Assembly (NCBI GenBank): GCA_013001595.1
Contig: JABDMH010000012.1
Span: forward strand, 1-64,000
Reading direction: 5' to 3'
Source: Saprospiraceae bacterium
GTDB taxonomy: Bacteria > Bacteroidota > Bacteroidia > Chitinophagales > Saprospiraceae
Length of the DNA stretch: 64,000 bases
Part shown: positions 8,641-18,425 of the stretch, piece after piece
Layout of the letters: every line of letters begins with the position of its first letter
Position numbering within the stretch: position 1 is the stretch's first letter
Notes under the pieces: generated by a model
What the model saw: only the letters and a program-made list of their open reading frames with translations
Told to the model about the DNA's origin: nothing
The model's database searches: none
Position numbers and translations under genes: made by a program

Positions 8641-9315
8641 TTGAGCCGACCGTTCGATCTTTTTACTGTAGATATATTTTCCACCTTCAAGGCCCTCGAC
8701 CCATCGTCGTATCATGAGGTAATTAGATTTTTTGAAAACAACCAAGTCGAGCTCAGGGATTTATACCTTGATGAGTACACTGAGGTTTTACTAACCTACA
8801 GCAATGCCCTCTTTGAAACTGGAAATTATGAGACCTATACAAACGTCGCAGCAGAGCTAATCGAGCTGATTATCATGCATGATGTTGACCATCATGACCA
8901 TGAGGATTTGTTTGAGCGGGTTCTCTTCAAGAAAGCTGCTGCACATTATCACTTGTTTGAATTAGATGATGCTGAACAAATTCTTTGGGAATTGGTGAAA
9001 ATGAATCCTTCCAATAGCATTGCCGCCTATCTACTTCGGAAGTGTCGAACAAAAAAGCAACCTCAATATTTGCGTTGGGCAAAAGGCATTACTATTGTTT
9101 TATTTCTGCTTACCGCATTCATTATTGCGATCGAACTCCTGTTGGTGCAGCCATTCTTTGCCAAGTTTAGCCAGACCGCCCAGACGGTAAGACTTATTAT
9201 TTTTATCAGCGGTATATTTCTCCTCATAGCTGCTGAACTGGGACATAGACTTATTGCCTACCACGCCATAAATCGGACGATTTTGGCAATAAAATCTAAA
9301 AAAAATATCTCGTAG
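8641..9315 (+). CDS. Hypothetical membrane protein with TPR-like helices
   Basis: No family is recognised. The 224-residue product begins at a TTG; no in-frame ATG precedes a plausible N terminus. Residues about 15-135 are helical and TPR-like, with repeated small/aromatic spacing such as YTEVLLTYSNALFETGNY and LFKKAAAHYHLFELDDAEQ. Two hydrophobic segments follow, at about 145-168 and 180-203, giving a cytoplasmic helical domain anchored by two C-terminal membrane helices. A His/Asp-rich patch (HDVDHHDHED, about 80-89) could be metal-binding, but this is a surface impression only. It is separated from nadK by 139 bases and probably has its own promoter. Confidence 0.7.
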   Translation: MSRPFDLFTVDIFSTFKALDPSSYHEVIRFFENNQVELRDLYLDEYTEVLLTYSNALFETGNYETYTNVAAELIELIIMHDVDHHDHEDLFERVLFKKAAAHYHLFELDDAEQILWELVKMNPSNSIAAYLLRKCRTKKQPQYLRWAKGITIVLFLLTAFIIAIELLLVQPFFAKFSQTAQTVRLIIFISGIFLLIAAELGHRLIAYHAINRTILAIKSKKNIS

Positions 9316-9497
9316 TTAAGCGTCTGAATGTCAATATTATAGGTTTAACCTGTTTGGCAGAGTCTAGCCTTAGTTTTTGATCATTGAGATGAGTTGGCAT
9401 GACTATTGATCTTTGTCATATGATTCCAATCATATATGTGCTCATGGCACAGGATTGATTCATCCCGATCGCTTACGAACAACAACTCAAAGCCACT

Positions 9498-9986
9498 ATG
9501 AGATTCGATAAGAACACGTCACCCTTGTACCCACAAAGAGCAAATATATCAGACAGCATTGCTGATGTCGATGTTAAGAAGTACTTAATTGTACCAATTT
9601 TCTTTCGCAGGCAGATTGAAAAAGTGTTGGAAGCCCATATGCCACACCAAGGATTTGGCTTTTTCTTTGGAACGAGCGAGAACAACTACCGGATTATAAA
9701 GAAAATCTGGCCTGTTAAGATAGCGAGTGGGTGGCAGAATCAGATTAAAGGCGAGGATTTGAGACAGGCGAAGCTCCTTGCCGAAGAAAGTAATCTTCAG
9801 CTTTTAGGTTGTTTCCATAACGGTCCTTTAGTTCAATTTCTGGATGGTGACAATCTGAAAATACTTACCTCGGATTCGTTCTCCAATGTACGTATCAATA
9901 TGAAAGAGGGTAAGACCCACTTCTGGAATTCAGGTCTCATCGAGGGACCAAACTTATTCTCATCTCCAGAAGTTGTTATTCTTTAG
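9498..9986 (+). CDS. JAMM/MPN-like (M67) protein with degenerate metal site
   Basis: The order of motifs in this 162-residue protein follows the bacterial JAB/M67 family: a start strand (YLIVPIFFRRQIEKVLEAHMP), a G-hydrophobic-G block (GFGFFFG, 52-58), an N/K-rich strand (WPVKIAS), then AKLLAEESNLQLLGCFHNGP. In active JAMM peptidases a Glu precedes the first block and H-x-H-P is followed by S-x-x-D. Here the Glu position is Q51, the second His is G109 (H107-N-G-P), and the S-x-x-D site is replaced by FLDGD. Metal binding and peptidase activity are therefore doubtful. It lies 78 bases upstream of a ThiF/MoeB-rhodanese gene, the usual neighbour of JAMM proteins that trim ThiS/MoaD-like sulfur carriers. 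The family call rests on pattern and context. Confidence 0.65.
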   Translation: MRFDKNTSPLYPQRANISDSIADVDVKKYLIVPIFFRRQIEKVLEAHMPHQGFGFFFGTSENNYRIIKKIWPVKIASGWQNQIKGEDLRQAKLLAEESNLQLLGCFHNGPLVQFLDGDNLKILTSDSFSNVRINMKEGKTHFWNSGLIEGPNLFSSPEVVIL

Positions 9987-10064
9987 GTTTCTTCAAATTC
10001 CACTTACGAAGAAGGGAAGAGTCAGCTCAATTTTACTGTACTTTTAAGGTTGAAAGATGCTTGT

Positions 10065-11219
10065 ATGCAGATTGAACCTGGAGATACATTCAGTAAGGAT
10101 GAGTTGAGGCTCTATAGCCGTCATCTAAGCATACCTAACTTCGATCTACAAGGACAATCCAAGTTAAGAAAGTCACGAGTGCTTATCGTAGGGGCTGGAG
10201 GATTAGGCTGTCCTATGCTCATGTATCTGGCTGCTGCAGGCATTGGTACCCTGGGCATCGTTGATTTTGATACGGTTGATCTGAGTAATCTGCAGCGTCA
10301 AGTACTATACAGTCAAGCGGACATCGGTCGTCTCAAAGTTGATGTTGTTAAAGAAAAACTAGAAAAGCAAAACCCTTTTATTCAAGTGGTCACTCATAAT
10401 GTGAAATTGACCAAGGGGAACGCCTTGGATATTTTACGATCCTATGATGTCATAGCTGATGGCACAGATAATTTTCCTGCTCGATACTTGATCAATGACG
10501 CTTGCATCATCTTGGGTAAGCCCCTGGTCTATGGCTCGATTTTTCAGTTTGAAGGACAGGTATCGGTTTTTAATCAGTTATTTTCTTCAGGGTCTCGTGG
10601 TCCCAACTACCGAGATCTATTCCCTGAGCCACCTCCCCCAGGCATGGTGCCCAGCTGTGCAGAAAGTGGTGTGCTGGGCGTGTTGCCAGGTATCATAGGC
10701 GGTATGCAAGCCTCTGAGGTTATCAAGCTACTGACTTCAATAGGTGAAACACTCAGTGGACGGCTGTTTGTCTTTGATGCCTTGACCTTTACGTCCTTGA
10801 TTTTGACCATACGAAAACGCTCAGATTTTCCTAGGGTTAGTCAACTTATCGACTATGATGATTTTTGCGGTCTTAGCCCTGGTGCAGATGATTCGGCAGA
10901 CCTTCCCAGCATTACTGCTCGGGAGCTTAGTGCGCTTCAGGCCTCTGCTGAAGAATTTCAGCTCATCGATGTGAGGGAGCCTTATGAACGAGAGATTACT
11001 CATTTGGGTGGCCTGCACCTGCCTTTGAGCACAGTCGACGACCGACTTAGCGTAATCTCTAGATCAAAAAAAGTGATCGTGTACTGTCGCTCTGGACAAC
11101 GCAGTGCAAGGATTGTCCAAAAACTGCGAGAGGAGCATCATTTTGACAATGTATACAACTTGTACGGTGGGATACTTAGCTATATTGATGAGGTAGACCC
11201 ATTGCTACCTACCTACTGA
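10065..11219 (+). CDS. ThiF/MoeB/HesA E1-like adenylyltransferase with C-terminal rhodanese
   Basis: The enzyme would adenylate the C terminus of a ubiquitin-like sulfur carrier (MoaD/ThiS type) and transfer sulfur through its rhodanese domain. Residues below count from the ATG at 10065 (384 residues; a TTG five codons upstream is the alternative). The nucleotide loop GAGGLG is at 43-48, the arginine-finger block NLQRQ at 75-79, and DGTDNFPARYLIND follows. The E1 cysteine sits in SCAESGVLGVLPG (C198). The rhodanese active loop CRSGQR starts at C341. The first zinc CxxC of MoeB is replaced by N-Y-R-D. No sulfur-carrier gene is adjacent, so the pathway (molybdopterin, thiamine or thiolation) is undecided. 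Confidence 0.93.
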   Translation: MQIEPGDTFSKDELRLYSRHLSIPNFDLQGQSKLRKSRVLIVGAGGLGCPMLMYLAAAGIGTLGIVDFDTVDLSNLQRQVLYSQADIGRLKVDVVKEKLEKQNPFIQVVTHNVKLTKGNALDILRSYDVIADGTDNFPARYLINDACIILGKPLVYGSIFQFEGQVSVFNQLFSSGSRGPNYRDLFPEPPPPGMVPSCAESGVLGVLPGIIGGMQASEVIKLLTSIGETLSGRLFVFDALTFTSLILTIRKRSDFPRVSQLIDYDDFCGLSPGADDSADLPSITARELSALQASAEEFQLIDVREPYEREITHLGGLHLPLSTVDDRLSVISRSKKVIVYCRSGQRSARIVQKLREEHHFDNVYNLYGGILSYIDEVDPLLPTY

Positions 11220-11304
11220 TGGTTGAACAAAGAAGAACCTACCTAGGTTGAAAGCACTCGAGTAGCTGACATTCTTTCAATCATGTCGTGTATTGCCACT
11301 TATT

Positions 11305-13038
11305 TTAACGCAGCAAGTGCACCGAACCACTTTTCACCTCTGTGGTACCATCCGTTAAAGTAACTTCCAGACTATAAATGTAGGTGCCGGCGGCACAGGG
11401 AGACCCATCTGCATTTCCATCCCAACCTACCTGAGGATTTTGGCTGAAAAACACTTCTCCACCCCAACGGTTGAAAACCCTGAAGGCATACTCAGCGATT
11501 GAATTTTCGAACACAAACTCAGGTCTGAAGATTGTATTATTGCCAGTTGGTACGAAGGCATTCGGTACGAAAATCACCACTTTTTGGTCGATGCACTCTG
11601 TATTTGAGCGGGCCACTCTAGCGTCGCCTCCGGTACGATCTGTGTGGTTAGCCTTGATTACATAGCATGCTGGGCCAGCTACTGGCATTGGTGGAATGAT
11701 ATCAATAAAAGAAGTGTTGCTACCAGCGGTACTGGTCAGTAGATTTTCCATGCCTTGATCAATTTTACACACCGAATAATCGACCAATAATCTTTCAGGT
11801 AGGTAGAAGGAGCTCCAATCAATCAGGTTGCCATCACCATTGCTCGTTTCAAGCCGTAGAAGGATTGACGACATCGTATTTGATTGAAAGGTGGTGCCAC
11901 AGGCATCAGTAGCATTGAGTCTAAAATAGTAAGGTCCTCCTTTCACATCAGCCGATCGGTCCGTATAGATATTTTGATCTGATGAGGAAGATCCTATTGT
12001 AGCCAATGTAGCAATAGATAAGGTGTCTTTGCCTCTAGACATTTCCAAGGTATCTAGGTCTGCATCGGCATTGTACGTCCAATGAATGTCGATTTCACTG
12101 TTGGAATTCACTGTGACATTGTTGATGACCAGTTCCTCAAGTGGACGTAGCACATCGGCAGTCAGACATATCAAATTGCTTCGGGTAGTAAAGGCACTAG
12201 AGCTTCTTTTACTTACTATTTGAATACAATACTGAGTTTCATGCACCACGTCAAAAATCCCAGCAAGGGTGTCGCTCCCATTGACTTGATGTTCGAATAT
12301 GATGGGTGAACCATCAGAACCGTACCAGATTTGATTGTTTTCTATGCCATTTTGCCATCCTTCATAATTACTCCATAATAGAGCAATGCGTCTGTTGCAG
12401 AAATCATCATCTGCAGTAAGAAAAATGGTGGAGTGAGGTACATCAAATGCACCCTGATTGCCACAGCCATCGAGTGCTACTACATTGTAAGTTTCTGAGC
12501 GAGTATTGGGATCAGCAGTTCTATCCAAGTATTCTAAGGCATTGAAAACCGTATCTATCGGTGTAGTACCCCTATTGGTAGTACGGTAAATAACGTACCC
12601 GATCGTTTCTGGATCAGTGTTTTCCAACCATGAAATCCTAACGCCATCACTTTCTACTGTAACCACTTCGATCATGGTTTGGGTTGGGTCTCGATTATCA
12701 AGAGTATCTGAAGAGATGGCCGTCTCGCCTGGGCAGTTGAAATCCGCCAGCAGGTAATAGAAACTTTGACCAGCAATTTTATGTTCGAAAGTTGTCACTG
12801 CTAGATCTGTGATTCGGGCTAATAGCGAGTATGGACCGTTTCTATTGCTACTGGTGTAGATTTCTGTCGCGACAAACGATCCACAACCATTGATGGCTGG
12901 ATTCCAAAACAGGGTGTCGGATCTCACACAAAGTAGTTCCGGCGGGTTAATTTGACCATGTACGACCTGGCAGCATCCAATCATGATCATGAATGCCAGA
13001 CTGAATCGTGAAGAAATCATGTGTATTCGCTTGCTCAA
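11305..13038 (-). CDS. Secreted multi-Ig/Fn3 protein with type IX (CHU_C) sorting domain
   Basis: The 577-residue product has a signal peptide (MSKRIHMISSRFSLAFMIMI, cleavage near VVHGQ). Several fibronectin-III-like modules follow, recognisable from repeated V-x-W-x(n)-D-x-x-x-Y-x-I/V-Y patterns such as SWLENTDPETIGYVIYRT near residue 155. The last 90 residues (FVPNAFVPTGNNTIF, then FRVFNRWGGEVFF, GWDGNADG and AGTYIYSLEV) match the gliding-motility-associated CHU_C domain used as a type B sorting signal by the type IX secretion system. The protein is therefore expected on the cell surface or released. No catalytic domain is visible. It is transcribed alone, opposite to its neighbours. Confidence 0.9.
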   Translation of the reverse strand: MSKRIHMISSRFSLAFMIMIGCCQVVHGQINPPELLCVRSDTLFWNPAINGCGSFVATEIYTSSNRNGPYSLLARITDLAVTTFEHKIAGQSFYYLLADFNCPGETAISSDTLDNRDPTQTMIEVVTVESDGVRISWLENTDPETIGYVIYRTTNRGTTPIDTVFNALEYLDRTADPNTRSETYNVVALDGCGNQGAFDVPHSTIFLTADDDFCNRRIALLWSNYEGWQNGIENNQIWYGSDGSPIIFEHQVNGSDTLAGIFDVVHETQYCIQIVSKRSSSAFTTRSNLICLTADVLRPLEELVINNVTVNSNSEIDIHWTYNADADLDTLEMSRGKDTLSIATLATIGSSSSDQNIYTDRSADVKGGPYYFRLNATDACGTTFQSNTMSSILLRLETSNGDGNLIDWSSFYLPERLLVDYSVCKIDQGMENLLTSTAGSNTSFIDIIPPMPVAGPACYVIKANHTDRTGGDARVARSNTECIDQKVVIFVPNAFVPTGNNTIFRPEFVFENSIAEYAFRVFNRWGGEVFFSQNPQVGWDGNADGSPCAAGTYIYSLEVTLTDGTTEVKSGSVHLLR

Positions 13039-13236
13039 TGTAGATATCTAGTGTAGTTAACGTGAAAAAGCTGTCATTATGGCTTAGATGATGGCATTAT
13101 CGCAGAGATTCTTCATATGGTATGATATATGACCTCAGATATTCGTTGTCTCACAAGAGAAATCAACCATTTCTGACCTGAACTTTGCGCCATTCAGTCA
13201 GGAGTCACTCCAAACACCAGGTGGTGCTATAATCAC

Positions 13237-13244
13237 TATCTTTG
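13237..13244 (+). promoter_or_regulatory. Putative -7 element of the secA operon
   Basis: TATCTTTG fits the Bacteroidota TAnnTTTG -7 consensus exactly and lies 25 bases before the secA ATG. No TTG is present at the expected -33 spacing, so the promoter is only half-supported. Confidence 0.4.
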
Positions 13245-13269
13245 ATTTTACTATTCAGAAAACATTGTT

Positions 13270-16200
13270 ATGCTCAAATACTTCACAAAACTATTCGGAA
13301 CCAAGTTTGATCGTGATGTCAAGAAGTATGCACCTGTTGTTGAAGAAACAATCCGTGTATATGAGACTTTGCAGTCCCTAAGCAGTGATGAACTTCGTGA
13401 CCAAACACATCAATTTAGGGCAAGAATAAAGGACCATTTGGCCGGAATAAACGAAGACATTCGTGTCTTACACGAAGAAGTTGGAGCGGAGGAAGACTTT
13501 GGTTTGAAAGAAGATCTTTTTAAACAGATCGATGAGCTAAAGAAAGAGCGTGATGAACATCTGGAAGACGTGTTGAATGAAATCCTTCCGGAGGCTTTTG
13601 CGGTAGTCAAGGAGGTAGCAAGAAGATTTAAAGATCAAGATCGATTGGAGGTTACAGCCACTGATTTTGACCGTGATCTGGCAGCCAAGAAATCTTATGT
13701 CACGATCAAAGGGGACAAAGCCATCTTTAGCAATACGTGGACGGCTGGAGGAGGTGAAATCATATGGGATATGGTTCACTATGATGTTCAACTAATCGGA
13801 GGTATGGTTTTGCACGATGGTACGATCTCTGAGATGGCTACGGGGGAGGGTAAGACATTAGTGGCTACCTTACCTGCCTATCTAAATGGTCTCTCAGGTG
13901 AAGGTGTTCATTTGATTACAGTAAATGATTATCTAGCCACGAGGGACTGTGAATGGGTAGGACCCATTTTCGAATTCCTATTCTTGACCGTCGACTGCAT
14001 AGATAGACACCGCCCCAATTCACCAGAGAGAAAGCAGGCATACCTCTGTGACGTAACCTACGGAACCAATAGTGAATTTGGGTTTGATTATCTCCGCGAC
14101 AACATGGTGCGCTCACCCAATGAATTGGTCCAGCGCAAACACCATTTCTCGATGATTGATGAGGTAGACTCAGTGCTTATCGATGATGCACGAACCCCAT
14201 TGATCATTTCCGGACCTATACCTCAAGGTGCTGAAGATCTGGCATATATAAACTTGAAGCCCGAAGTAGAGCGACTTTTTAGTGCACAAAAGAAGGTGGC
14301 CACGGAGTATTTGGCCGACGCAAAGTCATTGATGAAGGCGGGGTCTATGGGGTATAATGAAGGCGAAGGAGGTTTGGCACTCTTACGTGCCTATCGTGCG
14401 CTACCGAAGTACCGCCCCTTGACAAAATTCTTAAGTGAAGATGGGGTCCGGATTGCGATGCAGAAGGCCGAAAACTTCTACATGCAAGAACAGTCAAAAA
14501 ACATGCACTTGGTTGATGAACCCCTCTTATTTACCATCGACGAGAAGAACCGGAATGTGGATTTAACAGAAAGGGGATCCGAGTTTTTGGCGAGAGGAGG
14601 AGACGATCCCAATTTATTTGTATTGCCAGACATCGGTACCAGTTTATTGGATATCGAGGAAGATGAAAGTCTGAATGATGATCAGGTTAGAGAAGCTAAA
14701 CAGAACCTGATCCAGGAGTATGGTGAGAAAACTCGCAGACTTCATGCTGTAAATCAGCTACTGAAAGCCTTCACATTATTTGAAAAAGATGAAGAGTATG
14801 TGGTGCTTGACGGTCAGGTGAAAATCGTTGATGAGCAGACAGGTAGGATGATGGAAGGTCGCAGGTATTCAGATGGTCTTCATCAGGCACTAGAGGCCAA
14901 AGAGAATGTCAAGGTAGGTGAGTTGACTCAGACCTATGCCACGGTGACCCTGCAGAATTATTTTCGCATGTACCATAAGCTGTCAGGGATGACAGGTACA
15001 GCGGAGACAGAGGCCAATGAATTCTGGGAGATCTACAAATTGGATGTGGTGGTGATTCCTACCAATCGTCCCATCGTTAGAGATGACCGCGAAGATCTCG
15101 TATTTAAGACGGCAAGAGAGAAGTTTAATGCAGTGATCGATGAAATTGTGACTTTAAGTCAAGCAGATCGGCCAGTCCTCGTTGGTACTACCTCGGTAGA
15201 CATCTCTGAAAAGTTGAGCCGAATGCTCAAGTTGAGAAACATCAACCACAATGTGCTTAACGCAAAGCAACATCAGCGTGAGGCAGAAATTGTAGCGGAG
15301 GCTGGAAAGCCAGGTAATGTAACCATTGCCACCAACATGGCTGGAAGGGGAACGGATATCAAAATAAATGAAGAGGTTAAAAGGGCGGGTGGTCTCGCCA
15401 TCATAGGTACTGAACGACATGATAGTAGACGAGTAGATCGGCAGCTCAGAGGACGTGCTGGACGTCAGGGAGATCCAGGATCTTCACAGTTCTTTGTGTC
15501 GCTGGAAGACAACTTGATGCGCTTATTTCGCAGTGAGCGAATTGCTAAACTAATGGACCGGATGGGCCATAAGGATGGTGAGGTCATCCAGCATTCTATG
15601 GTCACCAAGTCCATTGAGCGAGCACAGAAGAAAGTTGAAGAAAATAACTTTGGTATTCGAAAAAGGCTACTTGAGTATGATGATGTGATGAACATTCAAC
15701 GAGAAGCCATTTATGAGAAGCGTCGAAACGCCTTGTTTGGGGAGCGACTATCTGTTGACCTGAACAACATGTTTCATGGCTTGGCGGAGGCTTTGGTGAG
15801 TCAGCATAAACAAAATGGTTCTTTTAATTCCTTCCGCAGGGTTGCCCTGCAAACGCTAGGTATGGACCCCAAGCTGGACGCTGCCTTTTTCGCCGAATCC
15901 AGTGAGGACGAAACGATACAGACCTTTCAGCAGGAGTTTTTCGACTTTTATAATGAGAAGTCTGATCGGATGATCGAAAGCCTTCTTCCGGTTATTAAGA
16001 ACGTGCACGAAAATGAAGGGCACAGATATCGATATATTGCATTGCCAATAACTGATGGGAGTGGTAGGGAATTGCCGATTTCAGCCGATCTTGCCAAAGC
16101 TGTGGAAACCAGTGGCAAATCGATTGTCGAAGATATAGAAAAGACAGTCACACTGGCACTCATAGATGATCACTGGAAGGAACATCTGCGGACAATGGAT

Positions 16201-16584
16201 GAGTTGAAAGAATCTGTTCAAGCCGCCTCCTTTGAGCAGAAAGATCCTTTGGTAGTGTATAAAATGGAGGCTTATGAGTTGTTTGAGCAATTAATCTTCG
16301 AGATAAATGTAGCGGTAACCTCCTTCCTTTCCAAGGCAAAACTTCTGATTCAAGAGCCTGGTCAAGTGCGAGAAGCCCGGAGGCAAAGGACAGACTTGAG
16401 TGGCGTTAATACGAATCGAGGGAGTGATGTCCAGGAGGCGGCTCAAGCTGCTGCTCAGGGGGCAGGAAGACCGGAGAGACAAAAACCAGAAACCTTTAAG
16501 CGACAAGAAAAAAAGGTGGGCCGCAATGAGCCCTGTCCATGTGGTAGCGGTAAAAAATTCAAGCATTGTCATGGTCGAAAGTAG
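13270..16584 (+). CDS. secA: Preprotein translocase ATPase SecA
   Basis: This is the motor of general secretion through SecYEG. The 1104 residues are longer than E. coli SecA (901), as is usual in Bacteroidota, because of insertions in and around the nucleotide-binding and preprotein-binding domains. Visible motifs are Walker A MATGEGKT (189-196), DEVDSVLIDDARTPLI of the DEAD-like box, GMTGTAETEANEF, NMAGRGTDIKI, and the arginine-finger block RQLRGRAGRQGDPGSSQFF. The C terminus carries the SEC-C zinc motif CPCGSGKKFKHCHG. It heads the secA-SPOR-rodA-tgt-lptF/G run and overlaps the next gene by 14 bases. Confidence 0.98.
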   Translation: MLKYFTKLFGTKFDRDVKKYAPVVEETIRVYETLQSLSSDELRDQTHQFRARIKDHLAGINEDIRVLHEEVGAEEDFGLKEDLFKQIDELKKERDEHLEDVLNEILPEAFAVVKEVARRFKDQDRLEVTATDFDRDLAAKKSYVTIKGDKAIFSNTWTAGGGEIIWDMVHYDVQLIGGMVLHDGTISEMATGEGKTLVATLPAYLNGLSGEGVHLITVNDYLATRDCEWVGPIFEFLFLTVDCIDRHRPNSPERKQAYLCDVTYGTNSEFGFDYLRDNMVRSPNELVQRKHHFSMIDEVDSVLIDDARTPLIISGPIPQGAEDLAYINLKPEVERLFSAQKKVATEYLADAKSLMKAGSMGYNEGEGGLALLRAYRALPKYRPLTKFLSEDGVRIAMQKAENFYMQEQSKNMHLVDEPLLFTIDEKNRNVDLTERGSEFLARGGDDPNLFVLPDIGTSLLDIEEDESLNDDQVREAKQNLIQEYGEKTRRLHAVNQLLKAFTLFEKDEEYVVLDGQVKIVDEQTGRMMEGRRYSDGLHQALEAKENVKVGELTQTYATVTLQNYFRMYHKLSGMTGTAETEANEFWEIYKLDVVVIPTNRPIVRDDREDLVFKTAREKFNAVIDEIVTLSQADRPVLVGTTSVDISEKLSRMLKLRNINHNVLNAKQHQREAEIVAEAGKPGNVTIATNMAGRGTDIKINEEVKRAGGLAIIGTERHDSRRVDRQLRGRAGRQGDPGSSQFFVSLEDNLMRLFRSERIAKLMDRMGHKDGEVIQHSMVTKSIERAQKKVEENNFGIRKRLLEYDDVMNIQREAIYEKRRNALFGERLSVDLNNMFHGLAEALVSQHKQNGSFNSFRRVALQTLGMDPKLDAAFFAESSEDETIQTFQQEFFDFYNEKSDRMIESLLPVIKNVHENEGHRYRYIALPITDGSGRELPISADLAKAVETSGKSIVEDIEKTVTLALIDDHWKEHLRTMDELKESVQAASFEQKDPLVVYKMEAYELFEQLIFEINVAVTSFLSKAKLLIQEPGQVREARRQRTDLSGVNTNRGSDVQEAAQAAAQGAGRPERQKPETFKRQEKKVGRNEPCPCGSGKKFKHCHGRK

Positions 16585-17008
16585 TATTGAAAAATTAGGT
16601 GCTTGGATTAAAGGCTGTTCTTGTTTATTCATACTTAGTATTCCACTGCTGGGTTTTTCTCAGCACATAATTCAAGAAAATCCGGCTGTGGAACGGATGT
16701 TGCAGGTATACACACAGAAGAATAAAGCGCAGGAAACGGTAAAGGCTTGGAGGATTCAAGTGGCAGCCATGACTGAACGAAGGAGTATGGAGAACGAAAA
16801 AGTACGCTTTGAGAACCTTTACCCATACTATCGATTGGAGTGGACTTACGACAACCCCTACTATTTATTGAAATTAAGGGGTAGGGCCTATCGTGAAAAG
16901 TTGGATGCGCTTCATTTATTGCATCAAATAAAGGATCGATTTCCATCAGCTATATTAGTGTTGGACGATGTGAAACGACATGATCTTTTGGAAACTTCTA
17001 ACCGTTAG
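16571..17008 (+). CDS. Exported SPOR-like domain protein
   Basis: The start is set at the ATG at 16571, which gives a signal-type N terminus: a hydrophobic stretch CSCLFILSIPLLGFS at about 17-31. Upstream in-frame codons lie inside secA and encode no sensible protein. The mature part of this 145-residue protein (KAWRIQVAAMTERR, then FENLYPYYRLEWTYDNPYY and LLHQIKDRFPSAILVLDDV) follows the beta-alpha-beta pattern of SPOR domains. These bind denuded peptidoglycan glycan strands at division or remodelling sites. The gene overlaps secA by 14 bases and abuts rodA with no gap, which supports a cell-wall role. The match is by pattern; SPOR domains diverge strongly. Confidence 0.75.
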   Translation: MVESSIEKLGAWIKGCSCLFILSIPLLGFSQHIIQENPAVERMLQVYTQKNKAQETVKAWRIQVAAMTERRSMENEKVRFENLYPYYRLEWTYDNPYYLLKLRGRAYREKLDALHLLHQIKDRFPSAILVLDDVKRHDLLETSNR

Positions 17009-18412
17009 ATGGCATTAGGTAGAGTTGCAGCAACGCAAAAGAGCATCGATTGGATAACCTTTTCGCTCTATTTGAGCTTGGTATTCATTGGCTGGTTGAT
17101 GATTTTCGCCGCTGAATATACAGGTGAAGAAGACTGGTTTTCGCTAAGCACATCTATTGGAAAGCAGACGCTATGGCTGGGCATGGCTTTCATAGTCTTG
17201 CTGATAGTCTTAAACATTGATTGGAAGTTTTGGCGCAACTTTTCCTTCATCCTCTATGCCGTGAGTCTACTGCTCCTAGTAACTGTGCTTTTTCTAGGTT
17301 TGGAAGTGAATGGAGCAAGATCTTGGTTCAATCTATTCGGGTTCACCCTTCAACCTGCGGAAATCGCCAAATTTACCACAGCTTTGGCAGTATCGAGCTA
17401 CCTGTCTGGACCCACGTCTAAACTGCGTAACTTGAAAAGCATACTGGTTGCCATTGGCCTCTTTGTTGCGCCGATGATATTGATAGTCTTACAACCTGAT
17501 CCAGGTTCGGCATTGGTATTCTTATCGTTCTTTATCCTCTTATATCGCGAGGGTCTTTCCCCATTGTTATATGTGCTCGCTATTGTAACTATGGCAGTGT
17601 TTATACTCTCACTCTCTATCAGTCCTTTGAGCGTTGTGGTATTATTGAGCACTGCAGCTATTTTGATTGTGGTTCAAAATCTGAACTTTCGGCTGTACTG
17701 GAATCTAAGCGTACTGGTTTTGGTGATTGCTTCGATCATTTGTATTGATCAGGGATTTGAAAAAGAAATACTATTTGTAAATGGGTTAGTACTCTTATTC
17801 CTTCTATTTTTTCAGGCTATGAAGGCCAAATTTCGACTGGTAGGCATGACCTCTATTGCATTGCTCGTATTTGCGGCTATTGCTTACGGAACAAATTATA
17901 CATTTATCAATGTACTGGAACCACATCACCAAGACCGCATCAATGTGTGGCTACATCCCGATAAATGCGATCCTCACGGTCCCTTGTATAATGTCTTATT
18001 ATCGAAGATGGCCATTGGGTCTGGAGGCCTTACTGGAAAGGGTTACTTAGATGGAACCCTTACTAAGTTAAATTACGTACCAGAACAGTCGACCGACTTC
18101 ATTTTTTGTACGGTCGGAGAAGAACAGGGCTTTATAGGCTCTATCATGATCATTGGTCTTTTTGTCTTTCTGATTTTTCGCATCGTAACAATTGCTGAAC
18201 GGCAGCGACTCAACCTATTTAGACATTATGCCTATGCGGTTGCCGGCATTTTGTTTTTCCATTTTACCATCAATATTGGCATGACAATGGGCCTTCTACC
18301 GATTATCGGCATTCCCTTGCCGTTCATCAGCTATGGAGGTTCTGCCTTACTTGGTTTTACGCTAATGATCGGCGTACTGCTTAAGTTTGATAGCCAGCGC
18401 TACCTTAATTGA
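17009..18412 (+). CDS. rodA: SEDS peptidoglycan glycosyltransferase RodA
   Basis: RodA polymerises lipid II glycan strands for side-wall growth together with a class B PBP. The 467-residue product has about ten membrane helices. The SEDS signatures are present: the catalytic-loop region with PEQSTDFIFCTVGEEQGFIG and the C-terminal GLLPIIGIPLPFISYGGSAL. The LQPDPGSALVFL segment favours RodA over FtsW. The ATG follows the SPOR gene stop immediately. A PBP2 gene is not in the window; here rodA sits between secA-SPOR and tgt instead of the usual mreBCD-pbp2 cluster. Confidence 0.94.
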   Translation: MALGRVAATQKSIDWITFSLYLSLVFIGWLMIFAAEYTGEEDWFSLSTSIGKQTLWLGMAFIVLLIVLNIDWKFWRNFSFILYAVSLLLLVTVLFLGLEVNGARSWFNLFGFTLQPAEIAKFTTALAVSSYLSGPTSKLRNLKSILVAIGLFVAPMILIVLQPDPGSALVFLSFFILLYREGLSPLLYVLAIVTMAVFILSLSISPLSVVVLLSTAAILIVVQNLNFRLYWNLSVLVLVIASIICIDQGFEKEILFVNGLVLLFLLFFQAMKAKFRLVGMTSIALLVFAAIAYGTNYTFINVLEPHHQDRINVWLHPDKCDPHGPLYNVLLSKMAIGSGGLTGKGYLDGTLTKLNYVPEQSTDFIFCTVGEEQGFIGSIMIIGLFVFLIFRIVTIAERQRLNLFRHYAYAVAGILFFHFTINIGMTMGLLPIIGIPLPFISYGGSALLGFTLMIGVLLKFDSQRYLN

Positions 18413-18425
18413 GTAGTTTTGACGC

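Noticed and set aside
10050..10064. TTG start five codons upstream for the ThiF/MoeB gene
   Set aside because: The ATG at 10065 leads directly into a typical N terminus; the five extra residues add nothing conserved.
16400..16570. Long N-terminal extension of the SPOR-like protein inside secA
   Set aside because: The added residues are out-of-frame secA sequence; the ATG at 16571 gives a clean signal peptide.
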